This document shows, piece after piece, positions 52,195 through 63,016 of a stretch of 64,000 nucleotides of DNA. The stretch is from Prorocentrum cordatum (taxonomy: Eukaryota; Sar; Dinophyceae; Prorocentrales; Prorocentraceae): contig CAUYUJ010018901.1 of NCBI GenBank assembly GCA_963575745.1, positions 128,688-192,687 of the forward strand, written 5' to 3'. The notes beneath the pieces are model-generated. The model was given only the letters and a program-made list of their open reading frames with translations. It was not told where the DNA came from and ran no database searches. A program made the translations under genes and the position numbers. Numbering within the stretch: the stretch's first letter is position 1; every line of letters begins with the position of its first letter.

Positions 52195-52200
52195 CTTTTT
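52146..52200. repeat. (CT)n microsatellite
   Basis: Nearly pure CT/TC repeat followed by T-rich sequence. Confidence 0.85.
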
Positions 52201-52215
52201 CATTTTTTTCTCTCT

Positions 52216-52912
52216 CAGAACAGAGGCTCCATGGGGTGGGGATGCCGGGGCCAGGAGGGGGGCATCGGTAGGTTTTGGGCGAGAAATCGCAGGGTGGGAA
52301 ACCCAAGAACAGAGGCTCCATGGGGTGGGGATGCCGGGGCCAGGAGGGGGGCATCGGTAGGTTTTGGGCGAGAAATCGTAGGTCGGGGGGCCCCAAGAAC
52401 AGAGGCTCCATGGGGTGGGGATGCCGGGGCCAGGAGGGGGTATCGGTAGGTTTTGGGCGAGAAATCGTAGGGTGGGGGGTCCCAAGAACAGAGGCTCCAT
52501 GGGATGGGGATGCCGGGGCCAGGAGGGGAGCGTCGGTAGGTTTTGGGCGAGAAATCGTGGGGTGAGGAGCTCCACGAATAGAGGCTCCATGGCGTGGGGA
52601 TGCGGGGCCAGGAGGGGGGTATCGGTAGGTTTTGAGCGAGAAACCGTAGGGTGGGAATCCCAAGAACAAAGGCTCCATGGGGTGGGCATTCCGGGCCTGG
52701 GCGAGAAATCGTAGGGTGGGGGGGGCCCAAGAACAGAGGCTCCATGGCGTGGGGATGCCGGGGCCAGGAGGGGGGCATCGGTAAGTTTTGGGCGAGAAAT
52801 CGTAGGGTGGAGGGGGCCCCAAGAACAAAGGCTCCATGGGGTGTGGATGCCGGGGCCAGGAGGGGGGCGTCGGTAGGGCTTGGTTGACAAATCGTAGGGC
52901 GGGGGCCCTGGC
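52216..52912. repeat. Minisatellite with about 89-bp unit, eight copies
   Basis: CAAGAACAGAGGCTCCATGG, or a variant, starts units near 52217, 52306, 52396, 52485, 52574, 52663, 52730 and 52821. Each contains TCGGTAGGTTTTGGGCGAG. The seventh is shortened. Long Trp/Gly/Arg-rich or Pro-rich frames are repeat translation. Confidence 0.9.
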
Positions 52913-52974
52913 AGGTGCGCAACCGTTGTTGGAGAAGTTCGAAGCACGTGAAAAAGTTGCTCGCGAAAGCCCGT

Positions 52975-53260
52975 TTGACAGAAATGTTTAAAAAATGGTG
53001 GGTTTCCTACAAATCCGCAAGAGCGCGCGGGATGAATTTTTAATACTTTTTTTTGAAAAACAATTGTTTTTTTTTTTTTTTTGATGTTTTTATGTTAAAA
53101 TCGCTACGAACACTAAGGTTTTGGAAGGATTTCGTCTTGCGCGCGCGAATGTCCACTTTACCTTATTTTTTGCAAGGGATTCTTGAAGTTTGGTTATGTT
53201 AGAACAAGAAATGTCATTTTATATTGTTTTTTGCAAGGGAAAGCGGGGGGGAACAAAACA
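52975..53260. other. AT-rich island
   Basis: T-runs of up to 15, with TTTTTAATACTTTTTTTTG and GTTTTTATGTTAAAATCG, contrast with the GC-rich surroundings. No gene is seen. From 53261 to 53690 the DNA is again GC-rich without a recognised gene; ATTATTCTTTAGAAATAATAAT-like sequence near 53370 is a small inverted repeat. Confidence 0.6.
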
Positions 53261-53689
53261 ATCGGATCCGGACCAACCCGTTTTGCCGGAGACTTCCTCA
53301 CGAAAATGATGAAAACATGGCTGCGGCCTAGGCGCGGCGAGGGGGCCGTGCACCAGGGGTCCCAACAATAATTATTCTTTAGAAATAATAATGTTCAACA
53401 GCAGTAACGGAAAGGCGTACACTCCGGCCCCGGGCAGGGCCGGAGCCTCCGGTGTCACTCCCCCGGTGGACGGGCGCACATTCCGGCCCCGTCCTGAGAC
53501 GCTGTGTGACGACAATTTCTCCGGCCTTGCGAGAGGCCATCAGCGGCGGTGTCGCGCCGCGGTGGGCAAACATACACTCCAGCCCTGTGTGCACCGTCAT
53601 CTGTTCTGTTCCCTCCACAGAAAACGCCCCCCCCGTGCGCTACCCCCTTCTCCGGCCCCGTGTGCAGCCAAGACACCCTCAGGGACCCT

Positions 53690-54625
53690 CGCAACCCCTG
53701 ACGAAAGCTAAAGATTCCCTCAAGGACCCTCACGACGACGGCGGCGGCGGCGGCGGATCCCCAGGACATCCTCTATAGTGGATCCTCAGAAGTTCCTGAG
53801 GGACCCTCGGGAGCCCCATTCGGGAAAGCTCAAGGGAACCCCTTTCGGGAATCCTCCAGAATCCTGAGGATGTCGTCAAGAGCCCCTTAGGGAATCCCCA
53901 GGACCCCCTCGGGAATCCTCAGGAATCCGTAGGGGATCCTCAGGAACCCAGAAGGAATCCTCAGGACCCCCTAAAGAATTTCCAGGACCCCCATAGGGGA
54001 TCCGCAGGAATCCCTAGGGAACCCTCAAGGATGCCTAGGGAATCTTCAAAGGAACCCCATCGGGAATCCTCCAGAACCCCTTAGGGACTCCGAAAGACCC
54101 CCCAGGGCATCCTCAGGAATCCCGATGGAATCACGGAATCCTCAGGAGCCCTTAGAGGGAATCCCCAGGAATCTTTAAAGAACCCCCAGGAATCCCGAGG
54201 GAATCCTCAGGAATCCTTAGAGCATCCCCAGGAGCCCCGAGGGCATCCTCAGGACCCCTTGGGGGGAGGAGGGGGGGTGAGGTCCTCAGGACCCCTTAGG
54301 GGATCCTCAGGAACCCCTGGGGAGCTCTCAGGAGCCCCTAAGGATAAGGAATAATGAGGAATCCTGAAGGGTACCCTGCGGGAATCCTGAGGAACCATGG
54401 GGAATCCCAATGAGTCCGTAGGCGTCCTGAGGAGACATGGTGGATCCTGAGGAATCCTGAAGTGTCCTGAGGAATCCTTGGGGGTCCTGAAGAATTCGAA
54501 GATATGTTGAATACTCCTCAGGAGCCCAACGGAATCCTGAGAAAGAACCCCATGGGGAGATTTTGAAGAATCATTTGGGATCCCAAGGATTACTGGGGGA
54601 TCCTGTCGGGGATCTTCTGACCTGG
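53690..54625. repeat. AATCCTCAGGA minisatellite that changes orientation near 54340
   Basis: To about 54330, imperfect units of GGAATCCTCAGGA(CCCC) run one way. From about 54345 units read GAGGAATCCTGA, the reverse complement arrangement. From 54626 to 54835 GC-rich DNA includes CCCGGGTC twice; no gene is seen. Confidence 0.75.
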
Positions 54626-54839
54626 GCCAATCCAACCCGGGTCAGGGGGGAACAAAAAAATTGAAATACATGAAACAAATGCAGCGCAGGTCTTCGCAAA
54701 CCCGGGTCGGCCAATATGCGCGGCCGCCTCGCGGCCACGAGCGGCTCGCTAACCCGGGTCAGCCAGAGGGGGTCTTCACAGGATCCTGCAGGATCCGGTG
54801 CCCTGACTGACCCCCGTTTGCACCGACCCCCGTCTCTTG

Positions 54840-55060
54840 AGCCCCGATCCTGAGGAATCTTGGGGACTCTGGAAGGAGCCTGAGGAATCTTGGAAGATCT
54901 TGAAGAATCCTCGGGGGTCCCGCGGAATGGCTCCTGAGGGATCCCGAGAAATCCTGGGGGGTCCTAGGGATTCCTTGGAGATCTTAGAGAGTCTGGAGGG
55001 GTCCACAGGAATCCAAAGGAATCTGAAAGAATTCGCGGAAATCTTGGGGAAACCTTTGGA
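54840..55060. repeat. Second block of the GAGGAATCTTGG minisatellite
   Basis: Units such as CTGAGGAATCTTGG continue the second orientation. A duplicated CCTTTCTCCGGCCCCGTGGG element lies at about 55080-55150. Confidence 0.65.
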
Positions 55061-55199
55061 AACGCGCCAGGACTGCCGACCCTTTCTCCGGCCCCGTGGG
55101 GCACCTTGCGCTGCCGCCCCAGTGACTACCCCTTCTCCGGCCCCGTGGGGCAAGCCCTCGGTTGCTGGAGCTTTGCTTACCCTTGAGGATAAGCACTTG

Positions 55200-55590
55200 A
55201 GTTCTGAGAGAAGAAGAAGATCTCAACAACAAGCCGGGGCCGGTGTCAACGCCTTACCGAACAGCAACAACAACAATAATCACACCAAGGACAACAACAA
55301 CAGCAACACTAGCAACACTAGGTATGACACGATTCCGAATAAGAGAAATCATAACCATAAAGACGATAGCGTTTAAAGAATTAGTAATATTGATACTAGT
55401 ACGAATGAGAGCGAGTATTGATAACACGAACAGTTCTTAACTTATGAGAACAACAAAAATAAGAAGAGTAACAATTATAATGGCACTATTTATCACAATA
55501 ATAGTAGTAAGGCGATTACGAATAACGAAATTAGTATTAGTAATAATAGCATAACAATACGACGAATAAGACGAGTAATCACCGTAAGAT
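55200..55590. repeat. Degenerate AAC/AAT/AGT trinucleotide tract
   Basis: AACAACAACAATAATC and AATAATAGTAGTAAGG are typical. It resembles the tract at 850-1330. From 55591 to 56420 no gene or repeat is recognised. Confidence 0.6.
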
Positions 55591-56423
55591 GAATGAAACA
55601 ATGCACATCTATGCAGAAGTTGATTCTCGGAGGTCCGCACGGATTTCTCGAGTCGGTGCTGGACTCCCCTCGCGGCGCCTCCAGCGCCGACCGTGACGCG
55701 CTCCGCGCGCAGTTTGAGGGGGGTCAGCGCCAACCCGAGAAATCCGCGTGGACGTCCGAACGTCTGCTTTCCTGCCGTGATATGATCCCATGTGTCCGCC
55801 CCAAGATACAAGGGCGGCAGGCCCCCTCCCGCGCTGAGGAGGAGTGAAGAAGAAGGGATGGAGAGACGGGGGGGGGGGGAGATGGACCCAGAGACGGGAT
55901 TTCACACCGATCGTTGAAAGTGTGTATTTCTGGATTCCCAGATCTGTTAGCCGCACTAAGGAATGTGGGAGGGGAGGAGGGATGAGGAAATCACGCAATG
56001 ACGAAGCGTCTTGGTCTTCCTGTTGGCCCACAAGGAAATGCTCTCACAACATGTTCTTTGTACGTTAGACACATGACGTTCTCAGAACGTTTCTGACTGA
56101 GACTGCAGTGTTTCAGCACATTGGCTGTGGATTCGAAGGAGACATGTTGCATGGTAGGCCAATGGGAGAACTGAGACGACCGGTCTCTGCTCCAGGATTG
56201 GGCGCTCGGCCCGCGGTGCAATAACAACGGAGCGGGGGGCAGCGGGGATTGCAGGAATGTGACCTAAAATGGCCCTGAAATCGTCGCCGTGGGCCCAAAA
56301 GGGTCCACCCCAGTCGTTTCAAGTTCCTAGAAGCTCGTCATCTGTAGTCGCTCGAGCTCGGGCGAAGGAAATTCGGGGCTCCTCCCACGGGGGCTATCCG
56401 TCGCTCGTCTCTGGCAGGTCAGT

Positions 56424-56435
56424 ATATATAGATAA

Positions 56436-56470
<35 letters not shown>

Positions 56471-56472
56471 CC
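56424..56472. repeat. (TA)n microsatellite
   Basis: TATATATATAGATAATATATA followed by a longer pure (TA)n. Confidence 0.9.
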
Positions 56473-56509
56473 CATTCAAATAAATTCGAATTAGGCCTTG
56501 TGGGTTTGC

Positions 56510-57135
56510 GTGGGCCCCCGGCTCCCCGAGCCTCCCGGGGGCTCCAAAACAGCACCGGAAGGCCCCCGGAGGGGTCCGAAACGGCGTCGGAGCTCCCCAG
56601 AAAAACCCAAGACGGCTTACGGAGGCCCCGAGACGACCCAAGACGGCTTTCAGGCGGCCCAAGATGTTCTCCAGACGGCCCCATACGCCCCAAAGACGCC
56701 CCCGGACGGCTCCGGGGGGGTCCGAGGGCTCCCCCAGGAGGGCTCCATCAAGCAAAAATGGCCACATTCCCTTCGTAAAATGTACATTTTCAATAGATTC
56801 GACATTTTCCTTTACGAGGTGTCCGAGACAGCCCCAGAGGCCTCCAAGATTGCCCAAGACGGCCCCCAAGAGGGCCCAAAGATGGCTCAGACGGCCCCAG
56901 GACGGCCCAAGGGGCGCCCAAGACGGCCCAAGAGGACCCCAAGAGGTGCCCAAAAGGGGCCCAAGAGAGCCCAAGATGGCCCCAAGGTGGCCCAAGTGGC
57001 GCCCAAGGTGGCCCAAGACGGCCCCAAGACGGCCCAAGAGGCGCCATACACGGCCCAAGAGGGCCCCGAGAAGCCCCCAAGAGGCCCAAAAGAGCCCCCA
57101 TAGAGCTCCCAAGCGGCCCCCTAGAGGCTTCAAAA
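56510..57135. repeat. CCAAGACGGCCCC satellite, fold-back family, locus 3
   Basis: Units such as GCCCAAGACGGCCC and CCCAAGAGG run through in one orientation, interrupted at about 56750-56830 by a non-repeat segment containing AAAATGTACATTTT. The 360-residue minus-strand frame over it is a repeat artefact. No gene is recognised from 57136 to 57545. Confidence 0.75.
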
Positions 57136-57549
57136 CTGCCTCCAAGAGAGAGGGGCGGACGAGAGACGAGAGGCCCTTCGCAGTCGCAAAAGAACAATGT
57201 TTTACACTCCCGTGGCCCTGGCGCTGCCCGTCTGCGCTCCCTATTTTGCCGCGACGCCGTTCCGACGCTTCCGACGCGGCCCGAGACGGCGGTTTGACCC
57301 GACCCGCTCCCGCGTCAGCCGCGATCCCGACGCATGTCTTCCAACGCTGCTCTGGCTTGGTCTCTTGAACTTTTGCCTCTTGCGAAGCTCGAACACTTCG
57401 GCCCCCGCTTCGGTGCATTGGCGGCGCTCAGTGGGGGAACAGCACCAGAACAAGCTTCACAGGATCTAGTAGCTGGCAGCGTCGCACAACCCAGCACTCG
57501 CAACCAAACTTCGATCCGCGCAACTCCGTGGATTTAATCCACGGGTCCA

Positions 57550-57550
<1 letters not shown>

Positions 57551-57583
<33 letters not shown>

Positions 57584-59452
57584 ATATATATATATATATA
57601 TGCTCAGCCCCCCCCCCCCAGCACCGTCCTCCAGCATGCGATCACTCCGATGATCCGCCTCCTCCTCCACCTCCTCCTACTCCTCCTTCTCCATCTCCTT
57701 TTCCTCGTCCTTGATCTCGTTATCCTCATCCTCCTGTTCCTTCGCCTCAGCCTACTCGCCAACCATAGCTCAGCGCCCCCACCTCCAAGCCATCCCTCCT
57801 CCTCATCCCCATCGCTCTCCTCCTCCTCCTCCTCCTCTCTCCTCCTCCTCCTCCTCCTACCCCTCACCCTGCTTCCTCTCCTCTTCCTCGTCCTTCTCCC
57901 CCTCATCACCCTCTTCGTTTTCCAGTTCTTGTGAGACCAGGTGTATGGTCAGACTCGCACTCACCATGCAGATGCAATCCGCGAAGCGAAATGTGGGTTT
58001 AGCGTCATCATAACAATTGCGCCTTCGGCGGCCGAAAATGCAACCGTCTCCGAGTGGTTGCGCCAGAGGTTGCGCCCTCGGCGGCTGAGAATGCAATATT
58101 CTTCTTTCGGCTGCAGTATATAAGTTGCGCCATCAGCGGCCGAGCGTACAGCCATGTCCCAGGAGCTATTTGTTGGGTTCTGCCATTTGTTGCGCCATCA
58201 GCGGCCGAGCGTACAGCCGAGTTGGGTTGTGCCATTTGTTGCGCCTGCGGCCGACAGGAGCAACACCACCTTCTGACGGATGTTTTACATGATGATGAGG
58301 AGAAGAATAATAAGGGAGAGAAGGCAGAAGGCGGGGGAGGAAAATGATGAGCACGGGAGGAGTAAGAATAAAAGGGGTCGGGCTAGCAGGGGGAGGACAA
58401 GGAGGGGCAGGAGGACGAAGAGGACGAGGGGGCTGAAGAGGGGGAGGAGGAGGAGGAGGAGGAGGGGGAGGAGGAGGAGGAGTAGGAGGAGGAGGAGGAG
58501 GAGGAGGAACAGCAGGGCAACAAAACACTTCTATTCACATGTTTTTCTTTTTTGTTTTTTTGGTCAGTGATACCACGAAACACTGCTATTCACAGGTTTA
58601 TTTGGTTTTTGTTGGTTTTCAGAGGTCTGCAAACTTCGCCGGCGATGGTCGGCGCCGATGAGCGCCAGAAAAACTTGTGAATAGCAGTGTTTGGTGGTTT
58701 GGCGGCGAGGAAACCTTGCTATTCACAGTTTTTTTTTTCTCTGGTTTTCTAGCTGAAGCAAAAAAATGTGAATAGCATGGTTTTCTCGCCACGATGCTAC
58801 GAAACCCTGCTATTCACATGTTTTTTTGGTTTTTCTGGTTTTCCAGCTGAAACCAACAAAAAAATGTGAATAGCAAGGTTTTCTCGCCACGATGCTACGA
58901 AACCCTGTTATTCACATGTTTTTTTTCAGGTTGTCACCGTCCACCAGCCTCCTGGCGAAGTTCGCAGACCTCTGAAAACCAAAAAAACAAAAAAACTGTG
59001 AATAGCAATCTTTCGTGGCATCACTGACCAAAACTACCAAAAACAACCTGTGAATAGCAGGGTTTCGTGGTAGATCTTCTCCCATAAGCTTCTTTGGAGG
59101 AGAAGCTAGAGGAAGAGGAGAAGGGGGAGGACGAAGAGAACGATGAGGAGAAGGAGGAGGAAGAGGAGGAGGAGGAGGAGGAGGAGGAGGAGGAGGAGGA
59201 GGAGGAGGAGGAGGGGGGAAATATGAACGGAGAAGGGTGATGAGCACGGGAGGAGTAAGAATAAAAGGGTCGGGCTAGCAGGGGAGGAACAGGGGGGCAG
59301 AGGAGGACGCGAGGAACGAGGGGCTGAAGAGGGGGGAGGATGAGGAGGAGGAGGAGGAGGAGGAGGGGAGGACCGGTGGTAGGAGGAGGAGGAACAGCAG
59401 GGCAACAAAACACTTCTATTCACATTTTTTTTGGTCAGTGATACCACGAAAC
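57551..59452. repeat. Giant palindrome, left arm (about 1.9 kb)
   Basis: Runs from (TA)n through ATGCTCAGCCCCCC, a CCT tract, a segment with TTGCGCCATCAGCGGCCGAG twice (61-bp unit, 58126 and 58187), a GGA tract, several CTATTCACA/TGTGAATAG hairpins and a second GGA tract, to GGTCAGTGATA. Each of these appears inverted in the right arm. Confidence 0.85.
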
Positions 59453-60525
59453 ACTGTTATTCACATGTTTTTTTGTTTTTTTTTTGGTTTTCAGAGGTGT
59501 GCAAACTTCGCCGGCGATGGTCGGCGCCGATGAGCGACAGAAAAACTTGTGAATAGCAGTGTTTGGTAATATCACTGACCAAAAAAACAAAAAAACATGT
59601 GAATAGAAGTGTTTTGTTGCCCTGCTGTTCCTCCTCCTCCTCCTCCTCCTCCTTCTCCTCCTCCTCCTCCTCCTCCTCCTCCTCCTCCTCCCCCTCTTCA
59701 GCCCACCTCGTCTCTTCGGCCTCCTGCCCCTCCTGTGTCCCTCCCCCTGCTACCCGACCCTTTTATTCTACTTCCTCCTCCCGTGCTCATATCACCCCTT
59801 CTCCGTTCATATTTCCCCCCCCTCCTCCTCCTCCTCCTCCTCCTCCTCCTCCTCTTCCTCCTCCTTCTCCTCATCGTTCTCTTCGTCCTCCCCATTCTCC
59901 TCTTCCTCTAGCTTCTCCTCCAAAGAAGCTTATGGGAGAAGATATACCACGAAACCCTGCTATTCACAGTTTTTTTTGTTTTTTTTGTCAGTGATGTCAC
60001 GAAACATTGCTATCTACAGTTTTTTGTGGGGGGGGTTTCAGAGGTCTGCGAACTTCGCCAGGAGGCTGGTGGACGGTGACAACCTGAAAAAACATGTGAA
60101 TAACAGGGTTTCGTAGCATCGTGCCGAGAAAACCTCGCTATTCACGTTTTTTTTTTTTTTTGTTTTTTTTTTTTTGGTTTTTTTGTTGTTTTTTTGGTTT
60201 CAGCTGGAAAGCCAGAAAAACCAACAAAAAAATGTGAATAGCAGGGTTTCGTAGCATCCTGGTGAGAAAACCATGCTATTCAAATTTTTTTTGGGTTTCA
60301 GCTAGAAAACCCAAACAAAAACAAACAAAAACTGTGAATAGCAGGGTTTCCTCGCCGCCAAACCACCAAACACTGCTATTCACAAGTTTTTCTGGCGCTC
60401 ATCGGCGCCGACCATCGCCGGCGAAGTTTGTAGACCTCTGAAAACCAAAATAACAAAAACAACACATGTGAATAGCAGTGTTTCGTGGTATCACTGACCA
60501 AAAACCCAAAAAAACATGTGAATAG
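58530..60525. repeat. Dispersed CTATTCACA/TGTGAATAG motif array
   Basis: About two dozen copies of GCTATTCACATG or its complement, mostly in opposed pairs around T-rich or A-rich stretches (GGTTTTTCTGGTTTTCCAGC), occur in both arms and the spacer of the palindrome. They are spaced 40-110 bp apart. Confidence 0.8.
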
Positions 60526-61445
60526 AAGTGTTTTGTTGCCCTGCTGTTCCTCCTCCTCCTCCTCCTCCTCCTCCTCCTCCTCCTCCTCCTCCTCCTCCTC
60601 CTCCCCCTCTTCAGCCCCCTCGTCCTCTTCGTCCTCCTGCCCCTCCGTGTCCTCCCCCTGCTAGCCCGACCCCTTTTATTCTTACTCCTCCCGTGCTCAT
60701 CATTTTCCTCCCCCGCCTTCTGCCTTCTCTCCCATATTATTCTTCTCCTCATCATCATGTAAAACATCCGTCAGAAGGTGGTGCTGCTCCTGTCGGCCGC
60801 AGGCGCAACAAATGGCACAACCCAACTCGGCTGTACGCTCGGCCGCTGATGGCGCAACAAATGGCAGAACCCAACAAATGGCTCCTGGGACATGGCTGTA
60901 CGCTCGGCCGCTGATGGCGCAACTTATATACTGCAGCCGAAAGAAGAATATTGCATTCTCAGCCGCCCAGGGCGCAACCTCTGGCGCAACCACTCGGAGA
61001 CGGTTGCATTTTCGGCCGCCGAAGGCGCAATTGTTATGATGACGCTAAACCCACATTTCGCTTCGCGGATTGCATCTGCATGGTGAGTGCGAGTCTGACC
61101 ATACACCTGGTCTCATAAGAACTGGAAAACGAAGAGGGTGATGAGGGGGAGAAGGACGAGGAAGAGGAGAGGAAGCAGGGTGAGGGGTAGGAGGAGGAGG
61201 AGGAGGAGGAGGAGGAGAGCGATGGGGATGAGGAGGAGGGATGGCTTGGAGGTGGGGGCGCTGAGCTATGGTTGGCGAGGAGGCTGGGGCGAAGGAACAG
61301 GAGGATGAGGATAACGAGATCAAGGACGAGGAAAAGGAGATGGGGAAGGAGGAGTAGGAGGAGGTGGAGGAGGCGGATCATCGGAGTGATCGCATGCTGG
61401 AGGACGGGGTGCTGGGGGGGGGGGCTGAGCATACATATATATAAT
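59568..61445. repeat. Giant palindrome, right arm
   Basis: Reverse complement of the left arm in the same overall order, from TATCACTGACC to GGGGCTGAGCATACATATA. Differences are scattered substitutions (for example AATAATAAGGGAG left against AATAATATGGGAG right) and repeat-length changes, so it is not an exact mirror. The central 115 bp (59453-59567) form a spacer that is itself a weaker inverted repeat (CACTGTTATTCACA with TGTGAATAGCAGTG). Confidence 0.85.
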
Positions 61446-61514
61446 ATTATATATGTACACGTACACACATGGATACACACACATACGCATCGTTCGTTCT
61501 GCATCGGTCCGTTG

Positions 61515-63016
61515 ATGTTACCACTTCTGGTAGATGGGTTGGGTGCGTTCCTGGGTATGCTTTGCTTGGCTGTGCAAGCTAAGTCCAAGCTGCCGGGGCC
61601 CCGCTTCGGGCTCTGGCTTAATCGAGTTCAGTGCCGGGGTGTTCAGAGCATGCGCAGGGTCATTGCAGTCGTTGCAAGTCTGGCTTCCACGCGGTTGCAG
61701 TGGCTCGGCCATGCAATCATCCAGCCTTCGCGCTGTATTGGCTCCAGAGGCTTCCTGGCTCACATTACTTTACACTACGTGCAGCTTCGGCCGAACTGCC
61801 TCCGTCTGTTCCAGTGCCTGTCCAAGCCACCCGCTGTCGGGATGGCGGCTCAGAAGGCACCCTGGGCCATGTGGTTGGCGGGGGTGTCTGATCACAGCAC
61901 AGCGGTAGCCGCAATGTCTCTCAAGGCCGACAGCGCCCTGGCGGCCCCAGAGGCAGCCGATAGAGCCGCTGCTCGGACGGCCTCCGTCGCCCTGCTGCCG
62001 GAGACTGGCATCTACATGCAGAAAGGAGGCGAGTTTGTGACGTGGGGTTCAGGGATGGACCCAGCATCGGGATCTGATGCGCAAGTGTGGTATATGCGCA
62101 AGTGCTCTGGAACTGACGCCGCTGCCTGTTTGGGCGACGGCAGCGCCTGGACGTCTACCACCAGTGCGCTGCTCTCGGGGGACGTGGTGGCGTGGCACAA
62201 CAAGCAATCAGGCCGTGTGTATGACTGTGCACATGGGGGGTGCACCGATAAGCCCTACCCGCCGCCGAGCGGACACTGGGGAACACCGTGCCGCATCATC
62301 AAGTTATCCAGTGGTTCAGCTGTCAGCGATGGTACTCCGATTTATTTAGGTGACGAGGTGTATTACTACGGTATGCAATCCAGTGTTTTCACGTCGTCTC
62401 ACATTATCGGCTGCGGAGATTCGTATTGCACTGGTTCGTCGTCAAATACAATCAGCGGGAACACGTTCAAGCTGTGTAGCTCCTACGAATGCGCCGACAC
62501 ATCCACGGCCAGCCCCACGTCCAGCCCCACGGCCAGCCCAACGGCCAGTCCGACTGCCAGCCCAACGGCCAGCCTCACGGCCAGCCCCACGGCCAGCCCG
62601 ACTGCCAGCCCAACGGCCAGTCCCACGGCCAGCCCGACGGCCAGTCCCACGGCCAGCCCGACGGCCAGCCCAACAGCCAGCCCCACGGCCAGCCCGACGG
62701 CCAGCCCAACGGCAAGCCCGACAGCCAGCCCTACGGCCAGTCCGACTGCCAGCCCTGGAGCTTCTGCCGTTGGCGATCCCCACCTGCAGAACATTTATGG
62801 TGAGCGGTTCGATTTGATGAAGCCCGGCGTGCATGTTCTGATCAACATCCCTCGTGGTGTGAGCGCTGACGCCGCACTGCTTCGCGTGCAGGCCGACGCG
62901 CGACGGCTAGGTGGACAATGCGCGGATATATACTTTCAAGAACTGAACGTCACCGGGTCTTGGGCGGAGGCACAACAAGTTGGAAGGCATCACTACAGCG
63001 TATCCACCTGGCCATG
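61515..63016 (+). CDS. Secreted or surface protein: signal peptide, Cys-rich module, TASP mucin-like linker, GDPHL domain (first exon)
   Basis: ATG at 61515 starts a hydrophobic leader (MLPLLVDGLGAFLGMLCLAV) with a fitting cleavage site at AVQA. A later ATG is possible, and the frame is open upstream into the palindrome. Residues about 165-330 form a Cys-containing module (ETGIYMQKGGEFVTWGSG; GCGDSYCTGSSSN). Residues about 331-415 are Thr-Ala-Ser-Pro repeats, likely O-glycosylated. From residue 420 comes GDPHLQNIYGERFDLMKPGV, then VLINIPRG and FQELNVTGSWAEAQQ. I recall this domain as repeated in dinoflagellate extracellular proteins; the GDPH start recalls von Willebrand type D. The exon ends at 63016 (phase 2) before a GCAAGT donor. 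Expected location: cell surface or secreted. Confidence 0.65.
62503..62760 (+). repeat. 12-bp coding repeat for Thr-Ala-Ser-Pro
   Basis: ACGGCCAGCCCC and close variants repeat about 21 times in frame. Changes are almost all silent (AGCCCC, AGCCCG, AGTCCC), so the peptide repeat is kept while the DNA diverges; two coding changes give SSP and ASL. Confidence 0.85.

Noticed and set aside
52160-52950. Long Pro-rich (minus) and Gly/Trp-rich (plus) open frames
   Set aside because: They track the 89-bp tandem unit and appear in several frames at once.
56327-57418. 363-residue minus-strand protein
   Set aside because: It coincides with the CCAAGACGGCCCC satellite and reads as Leu/Gly repeats.
61272-61514. 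Upstream extension of the GDPHL-domain gene
   Set aside because: The added Arg-rich segment is translated from the palindrome arm and (TA)n; the signal-peptide ATG at 61515 is a better start.
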